Assembly: GCF_039614845.1 (NCBI RefSeq)
Contig: NZ_JBDIML010000005.1
Coordinates: 160,330 to 224,329 of the forward strand
Reading direction: 5' to 3'
DNA length: 64,000 nucleotides
From: Ornithinibacillus xuwenensis
GTDB taxonomy: Bacteria > Bacillota > Bacilli > Bacillales > Amphibacillaceae
Within the stretch, counting starts at the first letter, position 1, and each line of letters begins with the position of its first letter. Below the pieces are notes generated by a model. The model was not told the DNA's origin and did not search any database. It was given only the letters and a program-made list of their open reading frames with translations. Positions 41,630 through 49,914 of this stretch are shown here, one piece after another. The position numbers and the translations under genes were made by a program.

Positions 41630-43288
41630 TTATTCAACTGGCTGAACAGCTTCTTCTAAAAGGGTATTTAACTCTTGTACATAATCTTGTTTTTGTACCG
41701 CATTCCAATTCAATTGCTTGCTCATATATGTCACAACACTATCTTTATGTTGTTTCACCCAATCAATATTAAAAAATAGTGCTCCTGTTCTGCGAATGAA
41801 GAAATCCGTAGGCTTATAGATGAGTTCATGTTCCAATCCATAGGATAGTTGAGCAAATACAAGCTGATCGATGTTCGCTTGTTCCGCTTCTTCCTTTCTG
41901 GTTTGGTATAGCTCCATTACCTTTGAAACGTTTCCGCCATATCGTTGAACTAATCTTTCGGCTTCTTTTTCTTCCATACCAAGATTCATACCTTCTACTA
42001 CGCTTACTTTCTGAAATTCGACAAATCCTGTTGAACCACCTACATCACCACCAGATATAGGAAGGTGTTTCGTATCGGATTCTGAATAAATAATCCCTTC
42101 TTCATTCTTCAGCTGTTGAACAACGGTATTAACGGCTTGCTCAGCCATTTTTCGATAACCAGTCAACTTTCCTCCTGCCATGGATATGAGGCCAGATTTA
42201 GAAACAAAAATTTCATCTTTTCTAGATATTTCACCTGGCTTCTTCCCATCCTCAGCAATTAACGGTCGTAAACCTGCCCAGCTGGACTCTACATCATCTG
42301 CTGTAATATGAAGTGATGGGAACATATAATTGATGGAATCGATAATATAGTCTCGATCTTCTCTTGTCATAGTTGGATGGGAGATATTCCCCTTGTAAGT
42401 TGTGTCCGTTGTACCTACATAGGTTTTGTTCTCACGTGGAATCGCGAATACCATTCTTCCATCTGGCGTGTCAAAATATATTGCTTGCTCTAGCGGGAAT
42501 CTTTCTTTATCGAAAACAAGATGAACACCCTTCGTTAAATGTAAATGCTTCCCGTACTTGGAACCATCTATTTCACGTAAATCATCGACCCAAGGTCCAC
42601 CTGCATTAATTATCTTCTTGGCAAAGATCTCATGCTTTTCCCCAGTTGTTTGGTCTTCTACAATTACCCCAACTAATTTCTCTTCTTCATAAATAAAATC
42701 TACCACTTTTGTATAATTGATAGCATGTGCGCCTTTTTCTACTGCTTTTTTCATCACCTCAATTGTTAAACGAGCATCATCTGTTTTATATTCCACATAA
42801 TAACCTGCACCTTTAAGCCCTTCCTTCTTGATTAAAGGCTCCATATGCAGTGCTTTTTCAGGTGAGAGCATTTTTCTACGCTCACTGCGTTTTACACCTG
42901 CTAAGAAATCATATACTCGTAGCCCTATATTGGTTGTGAATGGTCCAAACGTTCCACCTTTGTGAAATGGAAGAAGCATCCACTCTGGTGTCGTCACATG
43001 TGGTCCATTTTCATAAACAATTGCACGCTCTTTCCCAACCTCGGCAACCATTTTCACTTCAAATTGCTTCAAATATCGAAGTCCACCATGTACTAGCTTT
43101 GTTGATCGACTTGAAGTCCCTGCAGCAAAGTCTTGCATCTCTACTAATCCTGTTTTTAACCCTCTTGTGACTGCATCAAGTGCAATACCTGATCCGGTAA
43201 TTCCGCCACCAATTACAAGCAAATCTAACTTCTCATGTTTCATTTGGTTGATTATCTCTTCTCTTTTATAGCTTGAAAAGACCCCCAT
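41630..43288 (-). CDS. glpD: aerobic glycerol-3-phosphate dehydrogenase GlpD
   Basis: A 552-residue FAD enzyme at the membrane that oxidises glycerol-3-phosphate to dihydroxyacetone phosphate and passes electrons to menaquinone. FAD-binding LDLLVIGGGITGSGIALDA (residues 22-40), the SSRSTKLVHGGLRYL segment near 60-75 and the C-terminal helical domain match the B. subtilis protein. GGGGAGGT precedes the ATG. Its leader contains a promoter, a tandem GGAGA motif and an intrinsic terminator, the layout expected for GlpP and glycerol-3-phosphate dependent antitermination. glpP lies directly upstream. Confidence 0.97.
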   Translation of the reverse strand: MGVFSSYKREEIINQMKHEKLDLLVIGGGITGSGIALDAVTRGLKTGLVEMQDFAAGTSSRSTKLVHGGLRYLKQFEVKMVAEVGKERAIVYENGPHVTTPEWMLLPFHKGGTFGPFTTNIGLRVYDFLAGVKRSERRKMLSPEKALHMEPLIKKEGLKGAGYYVEYKTDDARLTIEVMKKAVEKGAHAINYTKVVDFIYEEEKLVGVIVEDQTTGEKHEIFAKKIINAGGPWVDDLREIDGSKYGKHLHLTKGVHLVFDKERFPLEQAIYFDTPDGRMVFAIPRENKTYVGTTDTTYKGNISHPTMTREDRDYIIDSINYMFPSLHITADDVESSWAGLRPLIAEDGKKPGEISRKDEIFVSKSGLISMAGGKLTGYRKMAEQAVNTVVQQLKNEEGIIYSESDTKHLPISGGDVGGSTGFVEFQKVSVVEGMNLGMEEKEAERLVQRYGGNVSKVMELYQTRKEEAEQANIDQLVFAQLSYGLEHELIYKPTDFFIRRTGALFFNIDWVKQHKDSVVTYMSKQLNWNAVQKQDYVQELNTLLEEAVQPVE

Positions 43289-43402
43289 TATGTTACCTCC
43301 CCAAATATCTTTGTTATTATTAATACTATTTGTAAGTCAATAAATTTTAGAATTGATTTCTAGGAAAATGGCGTTATTTTTATCAATCACTACTATTATA
43401 AC

Positions 43403-43468
43403 AACAAAAAAACCGCAAACAGTCTAATGCTCAATACATTAGAATGATTGCGGTTCTCCATTTCTCCG
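43403..43468 (-). promoter_or_regulatory. glpD leader terminator with GGAGA tandem motif
   Basis: Minus-strand CGGAGAAATGGAGAACC (43452-43468) runs into a 19-nt imperfect stem (AACCGCAATCATTCTAATG with CATTAGACTGTTTGCGGTT) followed by eight T. GlpP-dependent antitermination at the glpD leader is established in B. subtilis; the GGAGA-N3-GGAGA motif is also present in the glpT leader of this window. Confidence 0.8.
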
Positions 43469-43491
43469 TCCGAAATTATTAACTTGTATTC

Positions 43492-43520
43492 ATTGTACCA
43501 TAACTTCCTAACAAGTTCAA
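43492..43520 (-). promoter_or_regulatory. glpD promoter
   Basis: Minus-strand TTGAAC (43515-43520) and TACAAT (43492-43497), spacer 17 bp, directly after glpP. The transcript start falls about 20 nt before the tandem GGAGA motif. Confidence 0.8.
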
Positions 43521-43524
43521 TAAA

Positions 43525-44076
43525 TTACCTAGCGTAATTCCAAAGGTCCTTATTGGAAGTAGATACGGCAACAGCGCCCGCGTCAATGACCTGCGTTATT
43601 TCATCCTCGGTTGCGATCAATCCACCAGCGATAATTGGCAATCCTGATTTTTGATGAATTTTCTCTATGACACTAGGGATTAATCCTGGTAGTACTTCAA
43701 TACAATCAGGCCTTGAACGCTCCAACAATCTCAAGCTATTGTCTAAGGACAAGCTATCCAATAGGAATACACGTTGTATGGCAAGTAGGTTATTCTTTTT
43801 GGCTAAGTTGATCACATTAGCCCTTGTTGATAAAATACCATCCGGTTTTATTTCTCGTAGTAAAAATTCCATGCCATATTCATCAGCTCGTAAACCTTGA
43901 ATTAAATCGATATGAATAAACACTTTTCTCTTGGCACGTTTCGCATAGGTAACAATATTTTTCAATTGGGATAATCTAGTTTCTAAGAGAACTAACGTAT
44001 GATGATCTGTTTCCAGTACTCGTTCAAAATCCTTCATATTTCGTATAGCTGGCAATACACCAGTTGGTATTTCCAT
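43525..44076 (-). CDS. glpP: glycerol uptake operon antiterminator GlpP
   Basis: A 183-residue TIM-barrel-like protein. LPAIRNMKDFERVL near residue 8 and the closing phosphate-loop region PIIAGGLIATEDEI and GAVAVSTSN match GlpP. With glycerol-3-phosphate bound it binds leader mRNA and prevents termination in glp genes. The ATG at 44076 was chosen because AGGTG lies eight bases upstream and it gives the same length before PAIRNMK as in B. subtilis; a GTG at 44088 abutting the yvoF stop is an alternative. It is the last gene of the hprK-lgt-yvoD-ppaX-yvoF row and lies just upstream of its target glpD. Confidence 0.93.
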   Translation of the reverse strand: MEIPTGVLPAIRNMKDFERVLETDHHTLVLLETRLSQLKNIVTYAKRAKRKVFIHIDLIQGLRADEYGMEFLLREIKPDGILSTRANVINLAKKNNLLAIQRVFLLDSLSLDNSLRLLERSRPDCIEVLPGLIPSVIEKIHQKSGLPIIAGGLIATEDEITQVIDAGAVAVSTSNKDLWNYAR

Positions 44077-44088
44077 TTTTTCATTCAC

Positions 44089-44616
44089 CTATTCTTGATC
44101 TGTGATTTGAAGATGCTCTCGTTCCTGCATCTCCTCTTTGGTGTATATAAGCTTCATTGGATTACCGCCTACAAAAGCACCCTCTGGTACATCCTTATGC
44201 ACCAAAGTACCTGCAGATATTATTGCGCCATCCCCTATCGTCACACCAGGTAAAATGGTACTATTGGCACCAATCAGCACCTCATCTCCAATTACCACAG
44301 CACCTAGACGGTATTCCTTTATTAAGTATTCATGTGCAAGAATAGTCGTATTATAGCCAATGACAGTGTTATCGCCTACTTTTATTTTCTCAGGAAACAT
44401 AATGTCTGGCATCACCATTAAAGCAAATGACGTTTTGTTCCCTACCTTCATCCGTAAAAATGTACGATATAACCAGTTTTTCACACGTAAGAACGGGGTG
44501 TATCTTGCAACTTGTATAACCATAAAGTTTTTCATAACCTTCCAAAAGGATACCGTTTTATAGATATGCCATAGAGAATTCGCATCTTTTACAGGATAGC
44601 GCTCTGTTTTCCGCAT
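44089..44616 (-). CDS. yvoF: hexapeptide-repeat acyltransferase (YvoF-like)
   Basis: A 175-residue left-handed beta-helix acetyltransferase. Hexapeptide repeats run from about residue 75 to 145 (VGDNTVIGYNTTILA, VVIGDEVLIGANSTILPGVTIGDGAIISAGTLV) and end in the GGNPMKLI segment common to the maltose/CoA-dependent group. The acceptor is unknown. Position between ppaX and glpP matches B. subtilis yvoF in the hprK operon. It starts three bases after the ppaX stop, indicating coupling. Confidence 0.9.
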   Translation of the reverse strand: MRKTERYPVKDANSLWHIYKTVSFWKVMKNFMVIQVARYTPFLRVKNWLYRTFLRMKVGNKTSFALMVMPDIMFPEKIKVGDNTVIGYNTTILAHEYLIKEYRLGAVVIGDEVLIGANSTILPGVTIGDGAIISAGTLVHKDVPEGAFVGGNPMKLIYTKEEMQEREHLQITDQE

Positions 44617-44619
44617 AGC

Positions 44620-45255
44620 TTACACCTCAATAATTTTAAGTAAATCCTGCATATCGTCCAGCATATAGGTAGGGTGATAGGATTGCAATAACGTTTTTCC
44701 CTTTAGTGACCAAGCTACACCTGCCGTTTTAACTCCTGCATTCTGACCTGATTCAATATCATGCGAGTTGTCACCGACCATCAATGTTGTCTCCACTTCT
44801 GCACCGATTTCCTGCATCGCATTTAATACTGGTTCCGGGTGTGGCTTTGCATGTGTAACATCGTCTAAGGCAATAATCGTATCAAAATAAGTATCAATAC
44901 CCGTTATTTTCATACCTCTTATTGCTGTTTGACGCATTTTCGTTGTGACTATACCAAGCTTTATCCCATTTTCTTTCAAAAGCTTTAACGTTTCTTTTAC
45001 ATTGGGAAATACCTTTACATAATCATCATGATGTGCAAGATTATGTTCTCGATAAGTAGTGACCATTGCCTCTGCTTTATCCAAATCAATCTTTTCAAAC
45101 GTTTCTTTTAAAGGAGGTCCATTAAAAGCCAGAATCTCATCATGTGTAAAGGTTAATCCATAATGCTTAAACGTATGGTAAAAGGATTCATTGATTAGTT
45201 CATTTGTATCAATTAATGTTCCATCTAAGTCAAATAGTATTGTACGAATGTTCAT
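44620..45255 (-). CDS. ppaX: pyrophosphatase PpaX
   Basis: A 211-residue HAD-superfamily phosphatase with the nucleophile motif FDLDGTLIDT at residues 7-16, the second motif VTTKMR and the metal-binding MVGDNSHDIESG. In B. subtilis PpaX hydrolyses the pyrophosphate produced when HPr kinase/phosphorylase dephosphorylates P-Ser-HPr, which explains its place in the hprK operon. The ATG at 45255 follows AAGGA; it overlaps the yvoD end by 26 bp. Length agrees with B. subtilis PpaX. Confidence 0.94.
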   Translation of the reverse strand: MNIRTILFDLDGTLIDTNELINESFYHTFKHYGLTFTHDEILAFNGPPLKETFEKIDLDKAEAMVTTYREHNLAHHDDYVKVFPNVKETLKLLKENGIKLGIVTTKMRQTAIRGMKITGIDTYFDTIIALDDVTHAKPHPEPVLNAMQEIGAEVETTLMVGDNSHDIESGQNAGVKTAGVAWSLKGKTLLQSYHPTYMLDDMQDLLKIIEV

Positions 45256-46189
45256 TGGTGTGTTCCTTCTTTCTTCGACGTTCCACCCGTCTCCAAATAT
45301 AGGCAACTGCCATTGTTAGCAGGATTGCCGTTAGTAGACGAATGAATAGTAATGGCCAAACAGGGATACCAAGCGGTATGAAGATCAATGTGTCCTCAAC
45401 AACAGCATGGCATGACACGAGGAATAATAACGCAAGTGTCATATCTCTTTTGGATACGCCATCCTCTTTCACTGCTTGAATCATTAATCCTGCACCATAT
45501 GCTAGCCCAATGGTAAGCCCCGCAACTAATGTCATAGAAGTGTTCTTCTCCATTCCTAAGGCTTTAGTAAATGGTGCAATGCTATTGGATAATTTTGTTA
45601 GCATTCCTTTTTCACGTAGATATTGCATCATAACCATTAAAGGAATAACAATGAGTGCTAATTGTATGACAGCAATGATTGCCGTTTGTAGCCCATGTAA
45701 CGTAATTTCTCCCCAACCTGTTAAAGCTGTGGACTCTTTTGAAATCAAACCATATTGTGCAAGCTCTGCGCCACCATTCCATACGAGATTAATAATCGTT
45801 GCTGAAAGCAATGCCAGACCTACACGCACGCTAATAATTAACCACCATTTAATTCCTACTTTTGAAGCAACTGCAGACTCGATAAATAGGTTGTGAGAGA
45901 AAGAAAGCATGATTGCCATGATGAATACTTCTTTTACTGTAAAATCAAAGGAAATAATGGCCGCAATACCTGCATAAAGATTCAATGTATTACCTAGAAC
46001 TAGTGGTACTGCTGCCTCACCAGATAATCCAATTAACCCCATTAAAGGACTGATTTTTTCAATCAACCAAGGTAAAACAGGTGTATACTGCAGGATTGTC
46101 ACAAGTAATGTAATTGGAAAAATTACTTTACCTAATGTCCACGTTGTGTGAAGCCCTTGACGTAGTCCTCTTATGAAAATACCCGACAT
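45230..46189 (-). CDS. yvoD: nucleoside recognition domain membrane protein YvoD
   Basis: A 319-residue membrane protein of the SpmA/SpmB-like nucleoside recognition group, with about eight hydrophobic segments and two Gate-domain halves (GLIGLSGEAAVPLVLGN near residue 50 and the GLAYGAGLMIQAVKEDG stretch near 225). Transport substrate unknown. The ATG at 46189 follows GAGAGAGGG; the longer frame would run back into lgt. It lies between lgt and ppaX as in B. subtilis. Confidence 0.9.
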   Translation of the reverse strand: MSGIFIRGLRQGLHTTWTLGKVIFPITLLVTILQYTPVLPWLIEKISPLMGLIGLSGEAAVPLVLGNTLNLYAGIAAIISFDFTVKEVFIMAIMLSFSHNLFIESAVASKVGIKWWLIISVRVGLALLSATIINLVWNGGAELAQYGLISKESTALTGWGEITLHGLQTAIIAVIQLALIVIPLMVMMQYLREKGMLTKLSNSIAPFTKALGMEKNTSMTLVAGLTIGLAYGAGLMIQAVKEDGVSKRDMTLALLFLVSCHAVVEDTLIFIPLGIPVWPLLFIRLLTAILLTMAVAYIWRRVERRRKKEHTNEHSYNTI

Positions 46190-46214
46190 TTTTTGTTTCC
46201 CTCTCTCCACGCTG

Positions 46215-47075
46215 CTATTTTTTCTTCTTTGTATTTTTCTTACCGGTCTTTTTCGATTTATCAGTACTTTCATAGCGTTCTACAACTGTTTTACGACGGT
46301 ACATTATTAGTAGAGTCGCACCGACGATTAATAGGATAGAAACAACCTGTGCCGTTCTTAATCCCCCGCCATATAAGCTATCTGTACGCATTCCTTCTAT
46401 AAAGAAGCGACCTACTGAATACGCTGCTAAATAGGTTAAGAATACTGTTCCGCGAATTGGATTTTTTCTCCGTAACCATAATAGTAGAATAAGCACTAGA
46501 ATATTCCATAGTGATTCGTATAAAAATGTTGGATAGTATACTGTACCCTTTATACACATTTGGTTCATGATAAAGTCAGGTAGTAACGCATGATGCAAAT
46601 CTAACATCCCTTGATCGGTAATCGCAACACCATGTGCTTCCTGATTCATAAAGTTTCCCCAACGACCAATAGCTTGACCGAGAATTAAGCTTGGTGCAGC
46701 AACATCAGCCAACTTCCAAAATGGAACTTTTTTAACACGGGCAAATACGATTGCGGTTAACACAGAACCAATTAGCGCACCGTGAATCGCAATTCCACCT
46801 TCCCACACAGCAAAAACCTTCCACCATGGGCCACCTGCATATCGGTCCCATTCAAAGGTTACGTAATAGATTCTTGCACTGAGTATCGCAATCGGTATTG
46901 CAAATACAACTAAATCGACAAATAAATCCTTTTTTAATCCAATTCGGTCTGCTTCCTTCATTGCAATATAAAGGCCCAGAAAAGCCCCAGTTGCAATGAT
47001 GACACCGTACCAGTAAATTGGTAGCGTACCAATTTGGAGGAACACACGATTGAGTTCAGGCGCAGCACAACTCAT
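46215..47075 (-). CDS. lgt: prolipoprotein diacylglyceryl transferase Lgt
   Basis: Transfers diacylglycerol from phosphatidylglycerol to the lipobox cysteine of lipoproteins at the outer face of the membrane. The 286-residue protein has about seven helices, the HGALIG motif with catalytic His (near residue 98), and the family signature GRWGNFMNQEAHG with the essential Arg (near residue 134). The C-terminus is a lysine-rich tail of about 20 residues. The gene follows hprK by 12 bp. Confidence 0.96.
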   Translation of the reverse strand: MSCAAPELNRVFLQIGTLPIYWYGVIIATGAFLGLYIAMKEADRIGLKKDLFVDLVVFAIPIAILSARIYYVTFEWDRYAGGPWWKVFAVWEGGIAIHGALIGSVLTAIVFARVKKVPFWKLADVAAPSLILGQAIGRWGNFMNQEAHGVAITDQGMLDLHHALLPDFIMNQMCIKGTVYYPTFLYESLWNILVLILLLWLRRKNPIRGTVFLTYLAAYSVGRFFIEGMRTDSLYGGGLRTAQVVSILLIVGATLLIMYRRKTVVERYESTDKSKKTGKKNTKKKK

Positions 47076-47087
47076 AAAACTTCACTC

Positions 47088-48026
47088 CTATTCCATTTCA
47101 TCTTTTTCTTGTATAATCATATTCGATAATCTTTCTGAAAACTCTTCCGCAGCATTAACACCCATCCGTTTTAATCGGAAATTCATTGCGGCAACCTCAA
47201 TAATAACTGCTAAGTTACGACCTGGACGAACAGGAATCGTTGCTTTCGGAATCTCTACGTCCATAATTTTCATTTTATCTTCATCAAGACCTAAACGATC
47301 ATATTGCTTTTTGGAATCCCATATTTCTAGATTAATGATCATTGATATTTTCTTATGACTTCGCACAGATCCTGCACCAAATAAAGTCATAACATTGATA
47401 ATTCCTAAACCACGAATTTCAAGCAAATGCTCAATTAACGGAGGAGAATTACCAATTAACGTATCATAATCCTCCTGCCTAATCTCGACACTATCATCCG
47501 CAACAAGGCGATGTCCTCTTTTCACAAGCTCAAGAGCCGTCTCACTCTTACCAACCCCGCTCTGGCCTGTTATAAGCACACCGACACCGTATATATCCAC
47601 TAGAACCCCATGAATTGCTGTAAACGGAGCAAATTTTGCTTCCAAATAGTTTGTCAGCCTACTAATAACCCTAGTTGTTTTTCTAGGTGAATGAAGAATT
47701 GGTACTCCAGAATTATTGGCAGCATCAATCATGACCTGAGGAATCGCCATCCCTCTTGTAATCACTATTCCAGGAGTAACATCCGTACATAAGCTAGTAA
47801 TTCTAGCTAATTGCTCCGCAGGACTTAAATCTAAGAAATAAGTCATTTCTGTCTTTCCAATTAACTGAAGACGTTCTTTCGGGTAATATTTAAAATATCC
47901 TGTCATCTCAATCCCAGGGCGGGATATATCACTTGTTGTAATTTCTCTATGTATGCCTTCCTCACCAGCTACTAACTCTAAATTGAAATTTTCTAGTAAA
48001 TCCTTGGTACGTACGATTGTTGTCAT
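47088..48026 (-). CDS. hprK: HPr kinase/phosphorylase
   Basis: Phosphorylates Ser46 of HPr and Crh when fructose-1,6-bisphosphate and ATP are high, and removes it with inorganic phosphate, so it sets carbon catabolite repression. The 312-residue protein has Walker A GQSGVGKSE near residue 155, the following KRGHRLVADDSVEI with the catalytic Asp, and the HprK signature LEIRGLGIINV near 205. It heads the operon hprK-lgt-yvoD-ppaX-yvoF-glpP. GGAGGG precedes the ATG. Confidence 0.97.
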   Translation of the reverse strand: MTTIVRTKDLLENFNLELVAGEEGIHREITTSDISRPGIEMTGYFKYYPKERLQLIGKTEMTYFLDLSPAEQLARITSLCTDVTPGIVITRGMAIPQVMIDAANNSGVPILHSPRKTTRVISRLTNYLEAKFAPFTAIHGVLVDIYGVGVLITGQSGVGKSETALELVKRGHRLVADDSVEIRQEDYDTLIGNSPPLIEHLLEIRGLGIINVMTLFGAGSVRSHKKISMIINLEIWDSKKQYDRLGLDEDKMKIMDVEIPKATIPVRPGRNLAVIIEVAAMNFRLKRMGVNAAEEFSERLSNMIIQEKDEME

Positions 48027-48125
48027 TTAATTTTTCCCTCCATACCAGCCTAACTGCTTCATATTGTAGCACACTTTTATAGTAGGAAGGAAAAAAGATG
48101 ACCTTCCCTAAATCTCCACAATATT

Positions 48126-48153
48126 AAAAAGCATAGACATAAAATGCCTATGC
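48126..48153 (-). terminator. yvlD terminator
   Basis: Minus-strand GCATAGGCATTTTATGTCTATGC hairpin (seven-pair base) followed by TTTTTAATATT, upstream of hprK. Confidence 0.8.
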
Positions 48154-48166
48154 TAACGGTTGCATA

Positions 48167-48532
48167 CTATTTGGATGTCAATGTATCCTTTACCAGCTTA
48201 TTTAGTAATAAATTTAAGATGGCGAGAATAACAGCGGCAAGTATAGCAGTTCCAAATCCATCAATTACAAAGGAATCCCCAATAAGAGCCTGTGTAATCA
48301 TTAGCGTTACCGCATTTATTACAAATAAGAACAGTCCTAATGTAAAAATTGTTAACGGTAGTGTCAGTATAATTAAGATTGGTTTCACAATTAGGTTAAG
48401 AACCGACAATATAAGACTTGCAAGCAACGCTGTACCAAAACCATCTAGCTGAAAGGAATCAAATAACTGCGCAACTGTAATTAAAGCCACCGCATTTAAT
48501 ACAATGGTTAAAATACCTCGTAGTAGCATCAT
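48167..48532 (-). CDS. yvlD: phage-holin-family membrane protein YvlD
   Basis: A 121-residue protein with four hydrophobic segments (about residues 4-22, 30-50, 58-78, 90-112) of the small holin-4-like superfamily that includes B. subtilis YvlD, where it belongs to an envelope-stress operon upstream of hprK. Here the yvlA-C genes are not beside it. The two halves of the protein resemble each other (DGFGTALLASLILSVLNLI and DGFGTAILAAVILAILNLL), an internal duplication. Function in this organism unknown. Confidence 0.88.
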   Translation of the reverse strand: MMLLRGILTIVLNAVALITVAQLFDSFQLDGFGTALLASLILSVLNLIVKPILIILTLPLTIFTLGLFLFVINAVTLMITQALIGDSFVIDGFGTAILAAVILAILNLLLNKLVKDTLTSK

Positions 48533-48716
48533 TCCACCACCTTTCTGATTTAGGTCTATTATTTATTAATTCGACATTCTTTTAGGTTCTCCTGCTTAGG
48601 TTGTCCTTTTCCATATTGTATTTGAATAACGTGTGAAAGATTCCAAGGGAAATTTAGGAGGAGCATATACAAGTGTTTCGTGAATAAAACCTCCATTTGC
48701 TTACTGGGTGAACGTA

Positions 48717-48752
48717 ATAAAACTCCCTGCACGTAAGATGTACAGGGAGCTT
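48717..48752 (-). terminator. bshB2 terminator
   Basis: CTCCCTG / CAGGGAG with further pairs in the loop; minus-strand T-run TTTTATTA. Confidence 0.85.
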
Positions 48753-48754
48753 TA

Positions 48755-49420
48755 TTAATAGTTCCAAATATAAAACTGCTCGTTGCCTAAACGTTGTTTA
48801 GCTTGTTCTTTTAAATCATCTGGAATACCATCGCTTTGGTTCCAGCTGCGAATTACTCCGTTTGCCTGCGATTTATGGCAAAGGATTGCTTCCATCTTTT
48901 TATCAAAAGCTTCCGTTACATCATTTACAATATCAGGATTGCCAAGCACTTCTGGATAGTTATTACTTATTGCCTGTGCCCAAACGGTCGGACGATGCTC
49001 CGGATTCATTAAGCGTACCGCTTCTATTGCAGCAGCTCCCAGTGCATTATGATCTGGATGGACGGCATGATCAGGATAATGTGTAATGACTAAGCTTGGA
49101 TTAATTTCTTCTAAAATACCTTTTAAATGTTCGGCAACTTCCGTACGATCCTCATATTCCAATGTTTTATCCCGATATCCAAGTAAACGAAGCTCCATAT
49201 CAAGAACGTTACAAGCTTCCGTTATTTCTTTCTTACGAATGTCAGGGAGTGTTTCACGGTTGGCAAAGGTTGGGGATCCCATATTTCTTCCCATTTCACC
49301 TAATGTCCCACACAAGTAGGTTACCGGAACTCCTTGCTCACGAAACTTCACAATCGTACCTGCTGCTCCAAATGATTCATCATCCGGATGTGGGTAAATA
49401 ACTACAACATGCTTTTCCAT
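48755..49420 (-). CDS. bshB2: bacillithiol biosynthesis deacetylase BshB2
   Basis: A zinc-dependent LmbE-type deacetylase that removes acetyl from GlcNAc-malate in bacillithiol synthesis (or acts on S-conjugates). The 221-residue protein begins MEKHVVVIYPHPDDESFGAA with the metal motif PHPDDE at residues 10-15; the second metal His is in HYPDHAVHPDHNA near residue 112. The ATG at 49420 follows AAAGGTG and gives the B. subtilis YojG length. It lies 26 bp after yojF, the same pair as in B. subtilis. Confidence 0.94.
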   Translation of the reverse strand: MEKHVVVIYPHPDDESFGAAGTIVKFREQGVPVTYLCGTLGEMGRNMGSPTFANRETLPDIRKKEITEACNVLDMELRLLGYRDKTLEYEDRTEVAEHLKGILEEINPSLVITHYPDHAVHPDHNALGAAAIEAVRLMNPEHRPTVWAQAISNNYPEVLGNPDIVNDVTEAFDKKMEAILCHKSQANGVIRSWNQSDGIPDDLKEQAKQRLGNEQFYIWNY

Positions 49421-49446
49421 CATCTTCACCTTTCTTTCCATCCATT

Positions 49447-49800
49447 CTAGTAATGAAATGGCGTTTCACTGATTTGTAAAGCAACCATTAAGCGGCCTTC
49501 ACGGTCATGTCCTGCCATTAATAGTTTTTCATCCTCAAAGATTTCCCAATCAGTTAGGCCTTCCGCATAAATCCAACCCATTTCCATCTTTAAGCCTGCG
49601 CGATATGACTTACCATCCCCAACGATTTTAGCTTGTGAAAAACGTACCTTTGTATTGCGAATATATACTCCAACATTATATGCTTTTTCATTGACGTGAC
49701 TTGCGTATGCACCATTTGTCGTCTCCAAATGAACGTAGACATCTTTATTTATAAAGCGCGCCAGATATTCTTGGACTTTTTCTAGCTCAATCGGTTTCAT
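49447..49800 (-). CDS. yojF: YojF family protein (DUF1806)
   Basis: A 117-residue beta-rich protein of the YojF/DUF1806 family, found almost always next to bshB2. It starts MKPIELEKVQEYLARF and has several short strands with conserved Trp (MGWIYAEGLTDWEIF). Its role is not established; the constant pairing points to bacillithiol metabolism. It is first in a two-gene operon with bshB2. Confidence 0.92.
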   Translation of the reverse strand: MKPIELEKVQEYLARFINKDVYVHLETTNGAYASHVNEKAYNVGVYIRNTKVRFSQAKIVGDGKSYRAGLKMEMGWIYAEGLTDWEIFEDEKLLMAGHDREGRLMVALQISETPFHY

Positions 49801-49872
49801 CTGTCTTCCTCCTTCATCTTCTACTTTTACATTACATAATGAAAGCTATTGCGTCAAAACTTTGAACCTAAG

Positions 49873-49906
49873 AAAGGCAGCAAGAAATAATTTCTTGCTG
49901 CCTTTT
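49873..49906 (-). terminator. uvrBA terminator
   Basis: AAAGGCAGCAAGAAA / TTTCTTGCTGCCTTT perfect 15-bp stem. Confidence 0.92.
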
Positions 49907-49914
49907 AAATCTCA

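Noticed and set aside
45510..45896. 128-codon plus-strand frame inside yvoD
   Set aside because: Antisense to a gene with clear membrane topology and operon position; no start signal.
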